A stretch of DNA of 64,000 nt from Jannaschia sp. W003 (GCF_025144335.1 NZ_CP083539.1:2295501-2359500); one strand, 5' to 3'; positions 18,598 through 27,828 are shown, counted from the first letter of the stretch. A program made the numbers and translations. The notes: a model not told the origin generated them from the letters alone.

Positions 18598-19865
18598 CTG
18601 CGGCCCTTCCACGGGACCAGCACCGACTCGGCCTTGCGCATCAGGATGTCGATGCCGAAGCCGATCACGCCGATCAGGATGATGCCCATGACCACGATAT
18701 AGGTCTGCTGGAACTTCGACGCGGTGGTAATCATCATTCCCGCGCCCACGTTCGCGGCCACCAGCTCGGCGGCCACCACGGTGCCCCAGCAGACCCCCAT
18801 CGCCACGCGGGCGGCGGTGAAGATCTCCGGCAGGCTGTTGGGGATGATGACGTGGCGCAGGATCTGCCACTTCGAGGCGCCAAGACTGTAGGCCGCGTGG
18901 ACCTTGGTGATGTTCACGCCCGAGACGCCCGCGCGCGCGCCGATGGCCATGATCCAGAGGGCGGCCAGGAACAGCAGGACGATCTTGCCGGTCTCGTCGA
19001 TGCCGAACCAGATGATGACCAGCGGGATCAGGGCCAGCGGAGGCACCGGGCGCATGAACTCGACGATGGGGTCGAACCAGCCGCGGAACCAGTCGCTTAG
19101 GCCCATGGCGTAGCCCAGCGGGATGCCGACGAGGGCGCCGAGGGCGAAGCCCACCAGCACGCGGAACAGCGAGTAGCCCAGATGCTCCCACAACGTCGAG
19201 TTGCGGAAGCCGTCGGTGGCCACCTCCACGGCTGCCTGCACCACCCGCTCGGGGCTGGGCAGGTAGAGGGGCTGCATCTGGTAGCCCTGGAAGGGCACGA
19301 AGTTGAGCGAGCCACGCTCGGTCATGGTCACGCGGCCCTCGGGGAAGCGGACCGTGGCGTTGGCCTCGATCGGCTCGCCGTTCACGGCGACCACGCGGTA
19401 GCCGTCGACGTCGCCGCCCGCGTCGTTGCGCTCCACCCGCAGGATCTTGGAGCGGTAGATGCCCAGCGTGTCCGCATCATTGAGGGCGAAGCCGTCGCCC
19501 GGCTCGACCACCGGCGTCTCGACGTCGGCGCCCACCTCGTGGACGCGCACCACCACCTCGGCGTCGTCGCGGTCCCCGGCCGCGGTTTCGGCGGTGTAGG
19601 TGAAGCGCGCGTCGCCCTGGAACGGGCCGGGCACGTGCAGCGGCGACAGGGCCGAGCCGGTGAAGGCGGCCCAGATCAGGAACAGCACCAGCACCGAGAT
19701 CACCGAGGCCCAGCGGTTCGGGCGCACGGCGCTCTCGTCGCCGAAGGTCACGGTCTTGAGCGAGGTGTAGTCGCGCCGCCGGAAGCGCGCAGTCGCGGCG
19801 CCCACCACGAGCATGGAGGCGACGAAGAGGGCCACGTAGGCGGCGGCGATCAGCAGTCCGGTCAT
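18594..19865 (-). CDS. tauC: Taurine ABC transporter permease with a large inserted domain
   Basis: A 423-residue permease of the TauC/SsuC/NrtB family. The core begins at about residue 202 with LPSPERVVQAA and contains the EAA-like loop HAAYSLGASKWQILRHVIIPNSLPEIF. Unlike a standard 250-270-residue TauC, it has an extra first span (3-25) and about 118 residues, rich in acidic residues and probably periplasmic, inserted between the second span and the LPSP segment. The start is 1 nt after tauB. It carries taurine with TauA and TauB and converges on the ZIP-like gene. Confidence 0.88.
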   Translation of the reverse strand: MTGLLIAAAYVALFVASMLVVGAATARFRRRDYTSLKTVTFGDESAVRPNRWASVISVLVLFLIWAAFTGSALSPLHVPGPFQGDARFTYTAETAAGDRDDAEVVVRVHEVGADVETPVVEPGDGFALNDADTLGIYRSKILRVERNDAGGDVDGYRVVAVNGEPIEANATVRFPEGRVTMTERGSLNFVPFQGYQMQPLYLPSPERVVQAAVEVATDGFRNSTLWEHLGYSLFRVLVGFALGALVGIPLGYAMGLSDWFRGWFDPIVEFMRPVPPLALIPLVIIWFGIDETGKIVLLFLAALWIMAIGARAGVSGVNITKVHAAYSLGASKWQILRHVIIPNSLPEIFTAARVAMGVCWGTVVAAELVAANVGAGMMITTASKFQQTYIVVMGIILIGVIGFGIDILMRKAESVLVPWKGRS

Positions 19866-19866
19866 G

Positions 19867-20685
19867 TCAGGCGTCCTCCGTCCGGCCCATGATCTCCTCT
19901 TCCATTTCCCAGATCATCGAGAGGATCTCCTCGCGAACGCGCCCGAACTCGGGGTCCTTCTTGACCTGGCGCAGGTCGGCGCTGACGCCGGCCTCGGCGA
20001 AGGGCAGACGGTACTCGCGGTGGATGCGCCCCGGCCGCGGGGCCATCACGAGCAGACGCTCGCCCAGCAGCAGCGCCTCCTCCACGGAGTGGGTGATGAG
20101 GATGATGGTCTTGCCGGTCTCCTTCCAGAGCTCCAGCACCAGGCCTTGCATCTTCTCGCGCGTCAGCGCGTCGAGCGCGCCGAGCGGCTCGTCCATCAGG
20201 ATCACGTCGGGGTCGTTGGCGAGGCAGCGGGCCAGGGCCACGCGCTGCTGCATGCCGCCCGACAGCTCGTAGATCGCCTTGTCCTTGAAGTCCGCCAGCC
20301 CGGTGATCTCCAGCAGGCGGTCCGCGGTGGCACGGCGCTCGGCGACGGGCGTGCCGCGCATGCGGGGCCCGAACTCCACGTTCTCACGCACGCTCATCCA
20401 CTCGAACAGCGCGCCCTGCTGGAACACCATGCCGCGCTCGGCGTCGGGGCCGCGCACGTCGTGGCCGTTCAGGATCACGCGTCCCTCGGTGGGGGCCAGG
20501 AAGCCGGCCACGATGTTCAGGAGCGTGGTCTTGCCGCAGCCCGAGGGCCCCAGCACCGACATCAGCTCCCCCGCCTGCAACTGCAGCGAGACGTCCTTGA
20601 GCGCCTGCACGTGGGAGCCGTTGGGGAGGTCGAAGCGCATCGAGAGGTTCTCGATCGCGAGGCCGGTTGCCGGGCCTGTCGTCAT
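19867..20685 (-). CDS. tauB: Taurine ABC transporter ATP-binding protein
   Basis: A 272-residue ABC ATPase. Walker A GPSGCGKTT is near residues 46-54, Q-loop MVFQQGALF, signature LSGGMQQRVALARCLA, Walker B VILMDEP and switch HSVEEA. It powers TauC. It lies between tauA (82 nt upstream, separated by a strong hairpin) and tauC (1 nt downstream), the usual tauABC order. Confidence 0.94.
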   Translation of the reverse strand: MTTGPATGLAIENLSMRFDLPNGSHVQALKDVSLQLQAGELMSVLGPSGCGKTTLLNIVAGFLAPTEGRVILNGHDVRGPDAERGMVFQQGALFEWMSVRENVEFGPRMRGTPVAERRATADRLLEITGLADFKDKAIYELSGGMQQRVALARCLANDPDVILMDEPLGALDALTREKMQGLVLELWKETGKTIILITHSVEEALLLGERLLVMAPRPGRIHREYRLPFAEAGVSADLRQVKKDPEFGRVREEILSMIWEMEEEIMGRTEDA

Positions 20686-20733
20686 GGCGGTCCCTTCCTC
20701 GCCCCGCGGGCGGGGCGCGCGGGTGGATGGGGT

Positions 20734-20759
20734 GCCGGGGGGCGGCGTCGCCCCCCGGC
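20734..20759 (-). terminator. Hairpin between tauA and tauB
   Basis: GCCGGGGGGCG (20734-20744) pairs with CGCCCCCCGGC (20749-20759) around GCGT, 11 perfect GC-rich pairs. No T-run follows on the minus strand. In ABC operons such hairpins after the binding-protein gene usually protect its mRNA or attenuate read-through, giving more TauA than TauBC. Confidence 0.7.
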
Positions 20760-20767
20760 GGAGCGGA

Positions 20768-21772
20768 TCACATGCTCGAGGCGTCGTTCAGCGGCCCGGT
20801 GTTCACCGCGTCCTCGTAGCTGTCGAGCGCGGACGGGATCGAGCCCGCCTCCACGAACACGTCCGAGACGCCCTTCATGAAGGTGGCCGCGTTGCCGCCG
20901 AGCCACTTCTCGGAAAGCTGCTCCTCCATGGTGGGGAACTCGAAGGTCGACATCGACTGCGCGGCGGCCTCGGGCTCCATGCCCGACTCCTGCGCGATCT
21001 TGGCGAGCATCTCGTCGCTCTGGGACTCGGCCCACTCGGCGTTGGCGTCCGCGGTCACCTTCACGAACTTGGCCATCAGCTCAGGGTTCTCGGCGATGAA
21101 GTCGGCGGGCGCCGAGGTCACGTCGAAGACCAGGATGCCCAGCTCCTCCTTCTCGGCGCCGGTCAGCAGCGTGTTGCCGGCCTCCTTCATGCGCGCGAGG
21201 CCGCCGCCCCAGCCGCAGGCCATGCCCACGTCGCCCTGGTTCAGGGCCGCGGCGCCGGTCGGCGGGTCCATGTCGACGACGTCGAGCGAGGCCACGTCCA
21301 CGCCGAAGTGGTCCATCTGGCGCAGGAAGCCGTAATGGGCGGCGGTGCCCAGCGGCACGGCGACCTTCTGGCCGGCGAGGTCGGCCACGGTGTCCTTGTC
21401 GATCTCGAGGTCGGAGCGCACGACGCAGTTGTCGTTCTCCGAATAGCTCACGGCCACGTCCACGATCTCGAGGTCCTGGCCCGCGGAGGTGGCGACCACG
21501 AAGGGCGGCACGCCCTGGGAGACGGAGATGTGCACGTCGCCCGAGGCCATGGCGGCGGACATCGCGGTGCCGGTCTCGAAGCTGACCCACTTCACGGGGA
21601 TCCCGAGCGCCTCGTCGTAGGCGCCGTCGGCCTTGGCGGCGAGGAAGGGCATGGGCCATTCCAGGAAGTAGCCGACGGTCAGCTCCTCGAGGTGGGCGTC
21701 GGCGTGGGCGGCCTGGGCGGCGGCGATCGCGGCGAGGGCCGTGGAGGCGGCGAGGAAGGTTCTCTTGAGCAT
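20768..21772 (-). CDS. tauA: Taurine ABC transporter substrate-binding protein
   Basis: A 334-residue periplasmic binding protein. The Sec signal runs from MLKRTFLA to about AAHADA (cleavage near residue 25). The mature start LTVGYFLEWPMPFLAAKADG and GTAMSAAMASGDVHISVSQG are typical of the taurine/nitrate-type binding fold. A clear AAGGAG precedes the ATG. Taurine specificity is inferred from the adjacent tpa, tauR and xsc. It is transcribed away from tpa across a 314-nt regulatory region. Confidence 0.93.
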   Translation of the reverse strand: MLKRTFLAASTALAAIAAAQAAHADAHLEELTVGYFLEWPMPFLAAKADGAYDEALGIPVKWVSFETGTAMSAAMASGDVHISVSQGVPPFVVATSAGQDLEIVDVAVSYSENDNCVVRSDLEIDKDTVADLAGQKVAVPLGTAAHYGFLRQMDHFGVDVASLDVVDMDPPTGAAALNQGDVGMACGWGGGLARMKEAGNTLLTGAEKEELGILVFDVTSAPADFIAENPELMAKFVKVTADANAEWAESQSDEMLAKIAQESGMEPEAAAQSMSTFEFPTMEEQLSEKWLGGNAATFMKGVSDVFVEAGSIPSALDSYEDAVNTGPLNDASSM

Positions 21773-22086
21773 GGGGCTCTCCTTGTTGGATCGGAGCCGG
21801 CGGCGGCCGCCGCGGCTCCCGGTGCCCGGCTCGGGCCGGGTCGTTGTTGGGGGGTCGCCCCCCTCGGGTCCATGAGTGACCGGCGCGGCCCCCCCTGTCC
21901 AGACCGGAGGCCCCCGCGGGGAGGGCCGGTCCGCGAAATCCTAGGAAGACGCCTTCCGTTCGCGCAACGGCGCCGGCAGACTGGACTCAAGGCAATTGAT
22001 CGGCTGGCATCATCGGCGCGCCCCGCTTCGGTGCTAGGCGCAGGGCATGAGCGGCGCGCGCGGGCGCGCCCGCGGGGAGGACACCC
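21773..22086. promoter_or_regulatory. Divergent tauA/tpa control region
   Basis: A 314-nt gene-free region. On the tauA side there are GC-rich stretches, a GGGGGG(T)CGCCCCCC hairpin near 21849-21863 and one CTGGAC on the minus strand (21902-21897). On the tpa side lies a CTGGAC/CTGGC repeat pair (21981-22016) and TAGG near 22035. GGGGAGGAC precedes the tpa ATG. Confidence 0.65.
21981..22016 (+). promoter_or_regulatory. Putative TauR operator upstream of tpa
   Basis: CTGGACTCAA at 21981 and CTGGCATCATCGG at 22004, direct repeats exactly 23 bp (about two turns) apart. The second half matches the repeat before xsc (CTGGCCCTATCGG) at 11 of 13 positions. From memory, TauR of Rhodobacter capsulatus binds CTGGAC-type direct repeats before tpa. 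A TAGG that could be part of a -10 lies 31 nt after the second CTGG. Confidence 0.65.
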
Positions 22087-23481
22087 ATGAAGGATTTCAC
22101 GCAGAACGACCTGAGCGCCGTGGTGGAGGCCGACCGCCGCCACGTCTGGCACCACCTCCTGCCCCACAAGCCGCTGGAGACGACCGATCCGCGGATCATC
22201 GTCGAGGGCAAGGGCATGCGGGTCTGGGACGGGCTCGGCAAGGAGCATCTCGACGCCACCTCGGGCGGCGTGTGGACCGTGAACGTCGGCTACGGGCGCA
22301 CCGAGATCGCGGACGCCGTGCGCAACCAGCTCGTGCAGCTCAACTACTTCGCGCAGACCATGGGCTCCATTCCCGGCTCGCTCTTCGCGGAGCGGCTGAT
22401 CGAGAAGATGCCCGGATTGAGCCGCATCTACTACGCGAACTCCGGGTCCGAGGCGAACGAGAAGGCCTTCAAGATGGTGCGCCAGATCGCGCACCGCCAG
22501 CACGGCGGCCGCAAGTGGAAGATCCTCTACCGCGAGCGCGACTACCACGGCACCACCATCGCCAACCTCTCGGCCGGTGGCCAGGACGAGCGCAACGCGC
22601 AGTACGGCCCCTTCACGCCCGGCTTCGTCCGCGTGCCGCACTGCCTGGAGTACCGCGCCGAGGCGCAGGGCTGGGGCGACCTCTCGGGCGAGGCCTACGG
22701 CCGCCGCGCCGCCGACGCCATCGAGGAGGTGATCCTCGCCGAGGGCCCCGACACCGTGGGCGCGCTGTGCCTCGAGCCGATCACCGCCGGCGGCGGCGTC
22801 ATCACGCCCCCGCCCGGCTACTGGGAGCGGGTGATGGAAATCGTGCGCAAGTACGACCTGCTCCTGCACATCGACGAGGTCGTCTGCGGCGTGGGCCGGA
22901 CGGGCAAGTGGTTCGGCTACCAGCACTACGGCATCGAGCCCGACTTCGTGTCGATGGCGAAGGGCGTGGCCTCGGGCTACGCGGCCATCTCCTGCCTCGC
23001 CACCTCGGAGCGGGTCTTCGAGATGTTCAAGGACGACCCTTCGGACCCGATGGGCTACTTCCGCGACGTGTCCACCTTCGGCGGCTGCACCGCCGGGCCG
23101 ACCGCGGGCCTCAAGAACATGGAGATCATCGAGCGCGAAGGCCTCCTGGAGAACACCGTCCGAATGGGCGAGCGCCTCGTCGCCAACATGGAGGCACTGT
23201 CGGAGAAGCACCGCGTGATCGGCCAGGTGCGCGGCAAAGGCCTCTTCGCGGGCGCCGAGCTGGTCGCCGACCGCACCACCCGCGAGCCGGTGCCCGAGGC
23301 GCAGGTCAAGGCGGTGGTCGCGGACTGCATGGCGCAGGGCGTGATCCTCGGGGCCTCGAACCGCTCGCTCCCGGGCTTCAACAACTGCCTGCTGTTCTCG
23401 CCCGCCCTCATCGCCACCGAGTCCGACATCGACGCCATCACCGGCGCCGTGGACGAGGCGCTGGGCCGGGTGTTCGCCTGA
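22087..23481 (+). CDS. tpa: Taurine--pyruvate aminotransferase
   Basis: A 464-residue class III PLP aminotransferase that converts taurine and pyruvate to sulfoacetaldehyde and alanine. The PLP Lys is residue 292 in SMAKGVASGY; YYANSGSEANEKAFKM and LLHIDEVVCGVGRTGKWFG are cofactor-binding blocks. Assignment to taurine rather than a generic omega-amino donor rests on tauABC, tauR and xsc around it. It has a strong Shine-Dalgarno and is followed by a GC hairpin and tauR. Confidence 0.93.
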   Translation: MKDFTQNDLSAVVEADRRHVWHHLLPHKPLETTDPRIIVEGKGMRVWDGLGKEHLDATSGGVWTVNVGYGRTEIADAVRNQLVQLNYFAQTMGSIPGSLFAERLIEKMPGLSRIYYANSGSEANEKAFKMVRQIAHRQHGGRKWKILYRERDYHGTTIANLSAGGQDERNAQYGPFTPGFVRVPHCLEYRAEAQGWGDLSGEAYGRRAADAIEEVILAEGPDTVGALCLEPITAGGGVITPPPGYWERVMEIVRKYDLLLHIDEVVCGVGRTGKWFGYQHYGIEPDFVSMAKGVASGYAAISCLATSERVFEMFKDDPSDPMGYFRDVSTFGGCTAGPTAGLKNMEIIEREGLLENTVRMGERLVANMEALSEKHRVIGQVRGKGLFAGAELVADRTTREPVPEAQVKAVVADCMAQGVILGASNRSLPGFNNCLLFSPALIATESDIDAITGAVDEALGRVFA

Positions 23482-23489
23482 CCCGCGGG

Positions 23490-23511
23490 CGGGCGGGCCC
23501 CGGCCCGCCCG
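23490..23511 (+). terminator. GC hairpin between tpa and tauR
   Basis: CGGGCGGGC (23490-23498) and GCCCGCCCG (23503-23511) around CCCG, 9 perfect pairs starting 9 nt after the tpa stop. There is no T-run. It may end or attenuate tpa transcription; a TAGCCT at -13 suggests tauR has its own promoter. Confidence 0.6.
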
Positions 23512-23553
23512 TGCCGTTGCGGGCGCCCGGACGCGGGCGCTAGCCTCGCCCCG

Positions 23554-25026
23554 ATGCCCATCCCGGCCGAATCCTTCGCGCTAGACCCCGCGCATCCGGG
23601 CACGCTCCAGCGGCAGGTGCGCGAGCTGGTGGTGGACGGCATCCTCGCGGGGCGCTTCCGGCCCGGCGACCGGATGCCCTCGACCCGGGGCCTCGCGCGG
23701 CACCTCGGGATCAGCCGGATCACCGTGACGCTCGCCTATGCCGACCTCGTGGCGGGCGACTACCTCGACGCGCGCGGCCGCTCAGGAACCTTCGTCAGCC
23801 GCGACGCCCCGAGTCCCGCCGCCGCGCCGTCCCGCCCCGCGTCCCCGCCGCCGCCCGAGGCGCGGGTGGACTGGAGCCGCGCCCTCGGCCCGCGCTTCCC
23901 CGCCCCCCGCGCCCCCGAGCGGCCCGCGGACTGGCGCAGCTACCGCTTCCCGTTCATCTACGGCCAGACCGACGCGCGCCTGTTCGACCACGCCAACTGG
24001 CGCCGCTGCGCGCTGCAGGCCTTGGGCGCGCGCGACTTCAACGCCATGACCGAGGACAGCTACGGCCGCGACGACCCCCTGCTGGTCGAGCAGATCGCCA
24101 CCCGCATCCTGCCGCGCCGGGGCATCCTCGCCGGGCCGGGCGAGATCCTCGTGACCATGGGCGCGCAGAACGCCCTGTGGCTGGTGGCGCAGGTGCTGCT
24201 GACCCAGCGCCGCCTCGCCGTGATGGAGGACCCCGGCTACCCCGCCCTGCGCGAGATCCTGGAGCTGTCGCGCTGCTCCCTGCGCGCCGTGGCCGTGGAC
24301 GCGGACGGCCTGCCGCCCGAGGCCGTGCCCGCGGCCACGGACGTGCTCTTCGTCACCCCCTCGCACCACTGCCCCACCGCCGTCACCATGCCCACCGCCC
24401 GGCGCCGCGCGCTCCTCGCGCGGGCCGAGGCCGAGAACTTCCTCGTGGTCGAGGACGACTACGAATTCGAGCTGGCCTTCCTCGCCCCGCCCTCGCCGGC
24501 GCTCAAGTCGCTCGATCGCGCGGGGCGGGTGATCTACATCGGCTCCTTCGCGAAGTCGCTCTTTCCGGGCCTGCGCCTCGGCTACGTCGCCGCCGCCGAG
24601 CCGCTGGTGGCCGAGCTGCGGCGCCTGCGCTCCCTCGTGCTGCGCCACCCGCCGGGCCACCTGCAGCGCGCCGCCGCGCATTTCCTGGCCGAGGGGCACT
24701 ACGACGCGCAGGTCACGCGCATGACCCGCGCCCTGCGCGAGCGCCGCGCCGCCGCCGTCTCGGCCCTCGCAGACTGCGGCCTTGCCCCCGAGAGCAGCAG
24801 CGCCTTCGGCGGCTCCTCGCTGTGGATGCGCGCCCCCATCCACGTGCGCGCGCGCGACCTGGCCGAGCGCCTGCGCCCCGCCTCCGTGCTGATCGAGCCG
24901 GCCGACGCCTTCCGCGCCGCGCCCGCGCCCGGCCCCTTTTACCGCCTGGGCTACGGCGCCATCGGCCCGGACCGCATCCCCGAGGGCATCCGCCGCATCG
25001 CCGAGACCGCCGCGCGCATGGCCTGA
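23554..25026 (+). CDS. tauR: TauR, MocR-type (GntR plus aminotransferase) taurine regulator
   Basis: A 490-residue MocR-subfamily activator. A GntR winged helix occupies about residues 15-80 (DRMPSTRGLARHLGISRITVTLAYADL), then a class I aminotransferase-like domain runs to the end. The PLP Lys lies in YIGSFAKSLFPGLRLGY. In characterised taurine degraders TauR activates tpa and xsc; the domain probably binds PLP and a taurine-derived effector. No Shine-Dalgarno is seen, but TAGCCT lies at -13, so it may be leaderless. It sits between tpa and xsc, both carrying the paired repeats. Confidence 0.9.
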   Translation: MPIPAESFALDPAHPGTLQRQVRELVVDGILAGRFRPGDRMPSTRGLARHLGISRITVTLAYADLVAGDYLDARGRSGTFVSRDAPSPAAAPSRPASPPPPEARVDWSRALGPRFPAPRAPERPADWRSYRFPFIYGQTDARLFDHANWRRCALQALGARDFNAMTEDSYGRDDPLLVEQIATRILPRRGILAGPGEILVTMGAQNALWLVAQVLLTQRRLAVMEDPGYPALREILELSRCSLRAVAVDADGLPPEAVPAATDVLFVTPSHHCPTAVTMPTARRRALLARAEAENFLVVEDDYEFELAFLAPPSPALKSLDRAGRVIYIGSFAKSLFPGLRLGYVAAAEPLVAELRRLRSLVLRHPPGHLQRAAAHFLAEGHYDAQVTRMTRALRERRAAAVSALADCGLAPESSSAFGGSSLWMRAPIHVRARDLAERLRPASVLIEPADAFRAAPAPGPFYRLGYGAIGPDRIPEGIRRIAETAARMA

Positions 25027-25027
25027 T

Positions 25028-25063
25028 CTGGACCGACCGGCCCCGCCGCGCTGGCCCTATCGG
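25028..25063 (+). promoter_or_regulatory. Putative TauR operator upstream of xsc
   Basis: CTGGACCGAC at 25028 and CTGGCCCTATCGG at 25051, again 23 bp apart and beginning 2 nt after the tauR stop. TAGAGG, a possible -10, lies 30 nt after the second CTGG, as before tpa. It implies xsc has its own TauR-dependent promoter. Confidence 0.6.
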
Positions 25064-25178
25064 CCGCTTGACCGCCCCGGTAGAGGACGGCAGACCGTGG
25101 GGAAGCGGGCCGGCGACCGGGCCCCGATTTCCTGCAGACGCGGCACGGCCGGCGCACGCCCGGCGAGGGGAGACAGCC

Positions 25179-26957
25179 ATGAAGATGACCACCGAGGAGG
25201 CCTTCGTGAAAGTCCTCCAGCGCCACGGCATCCGCCACGCCTTCGGCATCATCGGCTCGGCCATGATGCCGATCTCGGACCTGTTCCCCACGGCCGGGAT
25301 CACCTTCTGGGACTGCGCGCACGAAGGCTCGGCGGGGTTCATGGCCGACGGCTACACCCGCGCCACCGGCGAGATGTCGATGATGATCGCCCAGAACGGC
25401 CCGGGCATCACCAACTTCGTGACGGCCGTGAAGACCGCCTACTGGAACCACACGCCGCTGCTGCTGGTGACGCCGCAGGCCGCCAACAAGACGATCGGCC
25501 AGGGTGGCTTCCAGGAAGTCGAGCAGATGAAGCTGTTCGAGGACATGGTCGCCTACCAGGAGGAGGTCCGCGACCCCTCGCGCATCGCCGAGGTGCTGGC
25601 GCGCGTGATCGCCAAGGCCAAGCGCCTGTCGGGCCCGGCCCAGATCAACGTCCCCCGCGACTTCTGGACCCAGGTCGTGGACATCGAGATCCCGGAGCCG
25701 GTCGAGTTCGAGCGCTCGCCCGGGGGCCGCCAGTCCATCCGCCAGGCCGCCGAGCTGCTGTCCTCGGCCAAGTTCCCGGTCATCCTGAACGGCGCCGGCG
25801 TGGTGCTGTCCGAGGGCGGCATCGACGCCTCCCGGCGCCTCGCCGAGCGGCTCGATGCGCCAGTCTGCGTCGGCTACCAGCACAACGACGCCTTCCCCGG
25901 CTCGCACCCCCTCTTCGCCGGCCCCCTGGGCTACAACGGCTCGAAGGCGGCGATGGAGCTGATCGCGAAGGCCGACGTGGTGCTGGCCCTCGGCACCCGT
26001 CTGAACCCCTTCAGCACCCTGCCCGGCTACGGCATCGACTACTGGCCCCGGGACGCCAAGGTGATTCAGGTCGACCTGAACCCCGACCGCATCGGCCTGA
26101 CCAAGAAGGTCGCCGTGGGGATCGTGGGGGACGCGGCGCAGGTCGCCGAGGGCATCCTCGAGAGCCTCGCGGACGGCGCCGGGGACGCGGGCCGCGACGA
26201 CCGCCGCGGCCTCGTCGCCGACACCAAGTCCCGGTGGAAGCAGGAGCTGTCCTCGCTCGACCACGAGGAGGACGATCCCGGCACCACCTGGAACGAGCGC
26301 GCCCGCGCCGACAAGCCCGACTGGATGAGCCCCCGCATGGCGTGGCGCGCAATCCAGTCGGCCCTGCCGCGCGATGCGATCATCAGCAGCGACATCGGCA
26401 ACAACTGCGCCATCGGCAACGCCTACCCGGACTTCGACGCGGGCCGGAAATACTTGGCTCCCGGCCTCTTCGGCCCCTGCGGCTACGGCCTGCCCTCCAT
26501 CGTGGGCGCCAAGATCGGGCAGCCGGACGTGCCTGTGGTGGGCTTCGCCGGCGACGGCGCGTTCGGCATCGCGGTGAACGAGCTGACCGCGATCGGGCGC
26601 GAGGAATGGCCCGCGATCACCCAGATCGTGTTCCGCAACTTCCAGTGGGGCGCCGAGAAGCGGAACTCCACGCTCTGGTTCGACGACAACTTCGTGGGCA
26701 CCGAGCTGGACGACGGGGTGGACTACAGCAAGATCGCCGAGGCCTGCGGCCTGCGCGGCGTGCGCGTTCGGACCCAGGACGAACTGCGCGACGCGCTGTC
26801 CGAGGCCATCGACGCGCAGATGAAGCGCGGCGAGACCACGCTGATCGAGGTGCTGCTGAACCAGGAGCTGGGCGAGCCCTTCCGCCGCGACGCCATGAAG
26901 AAGCCGGTGCGCGTGGCGGGCATCTCGAAGGACGACATGCGGATCGCCGCGGAGTGA
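25179..26957 (+). CDS. xsc: Sulfoacetaldehyde acetyltransferase
   Basis: A 592-residue ThDP enzyme that turns sulfoacetaldehyde and phosphate into sulfite and acetyl phosphate. The three ThDP-enzyme domains are in order: Pyr domain with ATGEMSMMIAQNGPGITN, central domain, and PP domain with GDGAFGIAVNELTAIGREEWPAITQIVFRN regions. SDIGNNCAIGNAYPDFD and the WGAEKRNSTLWFDDN segment are typical of Xsc rather than acetolactate synthase. GGGGAGA precedes the ATG at 25179. It converges on pta with 19 nt between stops. Confidence 0.95.
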   Translation: MKMTTEEAFVKVLQRHGIRHAFGIIGSAMMPISDLFPTAGITFWDCAHEGSAGFMADGYTRATGEMSMMIAQNGPGITNFVTAVKTAYWNHTPLLLVTPQAANKTIGQGGFQEVEQMKLFEDMVAYQEEVRDPSRIAEVLARVIAKAKRLSGPAQINVPRDFWTQVVDIEIPEPVEFERSPGGRQSIRQAAELLSSAKFPVILNGAGVVLSEGGIDASRRLAERLDAPVCVGYQHNDAFPGSHPLFAGPLGYNGSKAAMELIAKADVVLALGTRLNPFSTLPGYGIDYWPRDAKVIQVDLNPDRIGLTKKVAVGIVGDAAQVAEGILESLADGAGDAGRDDRRGLVADTKSRWKQELSSLDHEEDDPGTTWNERARADKPDWMSPRMAWRAIQSALPRDAIISSDIGNNCAIGNAYPDFDAGRKYLAPGLFGPCGYGLPSIVGAKIGQPDVPVVGFAGDGAFGIAVNELTAIGREEWPAITQIVFRNFQWGAEKRNSTLWFDDNFVGTELDDGVDYSKIAEACGLRGVRVRTQDELRDALSEAIDAQMKRGETTLIEVLLNQELGEPFRRDAMKKPVRVAGISKDDMRIAAE

Positions 26958-26976
26958 TCCGCCGGGGGGCCGGGCC

Positions 26977-27828
26977 TCAGGCCAGCGCGCAGGTGATCAC
27001 GGCGGCGTCCACGATGTCGTCCACCCGCGCGCCCCGGCTCAGGTCGCAGACCGGGCGGCGGAAGCCCTGCAGCACGGGGCCCACCGCCTGCGCGCCCGCC
27101 AGTTCCTGCGCCAGCTTGTAGGCGATGTTGCCCGCGTCCAGCGAAGGGAAGACCAGCACGTTGACCGCCTCCACCGCCACGCCCTTGCGCCGGCCCACCT
27201 CCGGGTCGAGAGCGGCGTCCGCCTGCACCGGCCCGGCGAAGCCGGTCGCCTCGGCGGCGGCGCGCACGGCGTCCACGCTCGGCCCCGTGCCGGACGTGCC
27301 GGTGGAGAAGCTGAGCAGCGCCACCTCGGCCCGTCCCAGCAGGCGCCGCGCGCTGGCGGCCGACGCCTGCGCGATGGCCGCCAGTCCCTCCGCGTCGGGC
27401 GCCACGGTCACGGCGCAGTCGGCCCAGATCATCTCGCGCCCGTCGCGCAGGCGCATGAGGAAGAACGACGAGGGCGCCGCGATGCCCTCGGCCAGCCCGA
27501 TGCCCATGGCGGCGGCCTCGATCACTCGACGCGTGGGCGCGTCGGCCCCGGCCACCATCGCGTCGGCCTCACCGGCGGCGACCATCGCCGCGGCGCGCAT
27601 CAGCGGCTTGCGCAGGAGCCGCCGGGCCATGCCCTCGGCCATGCCGCGCGCCTCGACCAGCGCGGCGACCTGTGCCTCGCTCGGCTCCGCCAGCGGCACG
27701 GCCAGGCACAGGCCTTCCGCGGTCAGCCGCGCGGCCGCCTCGGCCACCCGCGGCTCCGCCAGCTCGGGGAACACCACGCGCGCCGCGCGCCTCCGGGCCG
27801 CAGCCCTCGCCTCGTCCATCACGCTCAT
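26977..27828 (-). CDS. pta: Phosphate acetyltransferase (short EutD/Pta form)
   Basis: A 283-residue phosphotransacetylase without the N-terminal regulatory domains of long Pta. It converts the acetyl phosphate from Xsc to acetyl-CoA. Blocks are MVAGADAPTRRVIEA, FSTGTSGTGPSVDAV and NVLVFPSLDAGNIAYKL. The start is the ATG at 27828, with an alternative 9 nt further in. In other taurine degraders I recall pta co-directional with xsc; here it is inverted, tail-to-tail with xsc and only 18 bp from the start of a divergent citrate synthase. Confidence 0.93.
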   Translation of the reverse strand: MSVMDEARAAARRRAARVVFPELAEPRVAEAAARLTAEGLCLAVPLAEPSEAQVAALVEARGMAEGMARRLLRKPLMRAAAMVAAGEADAMVAGADAPTRRVIEAAAMGIGLAEGIAAPSSFFLMRLRDGREMIWADCAVTVAPDAEGLAAIAQASAASARRLLGRAEVALLSFSTGTSGTGPSVDAVRAAAEATGFAGPVQADAALDPEVGRRKGVAVEAVNVLVFPSLDAGNIAYKLAQELAGAQAVGPVLQGFRRPVCDLSRGARVDDIVDAAVITCALA

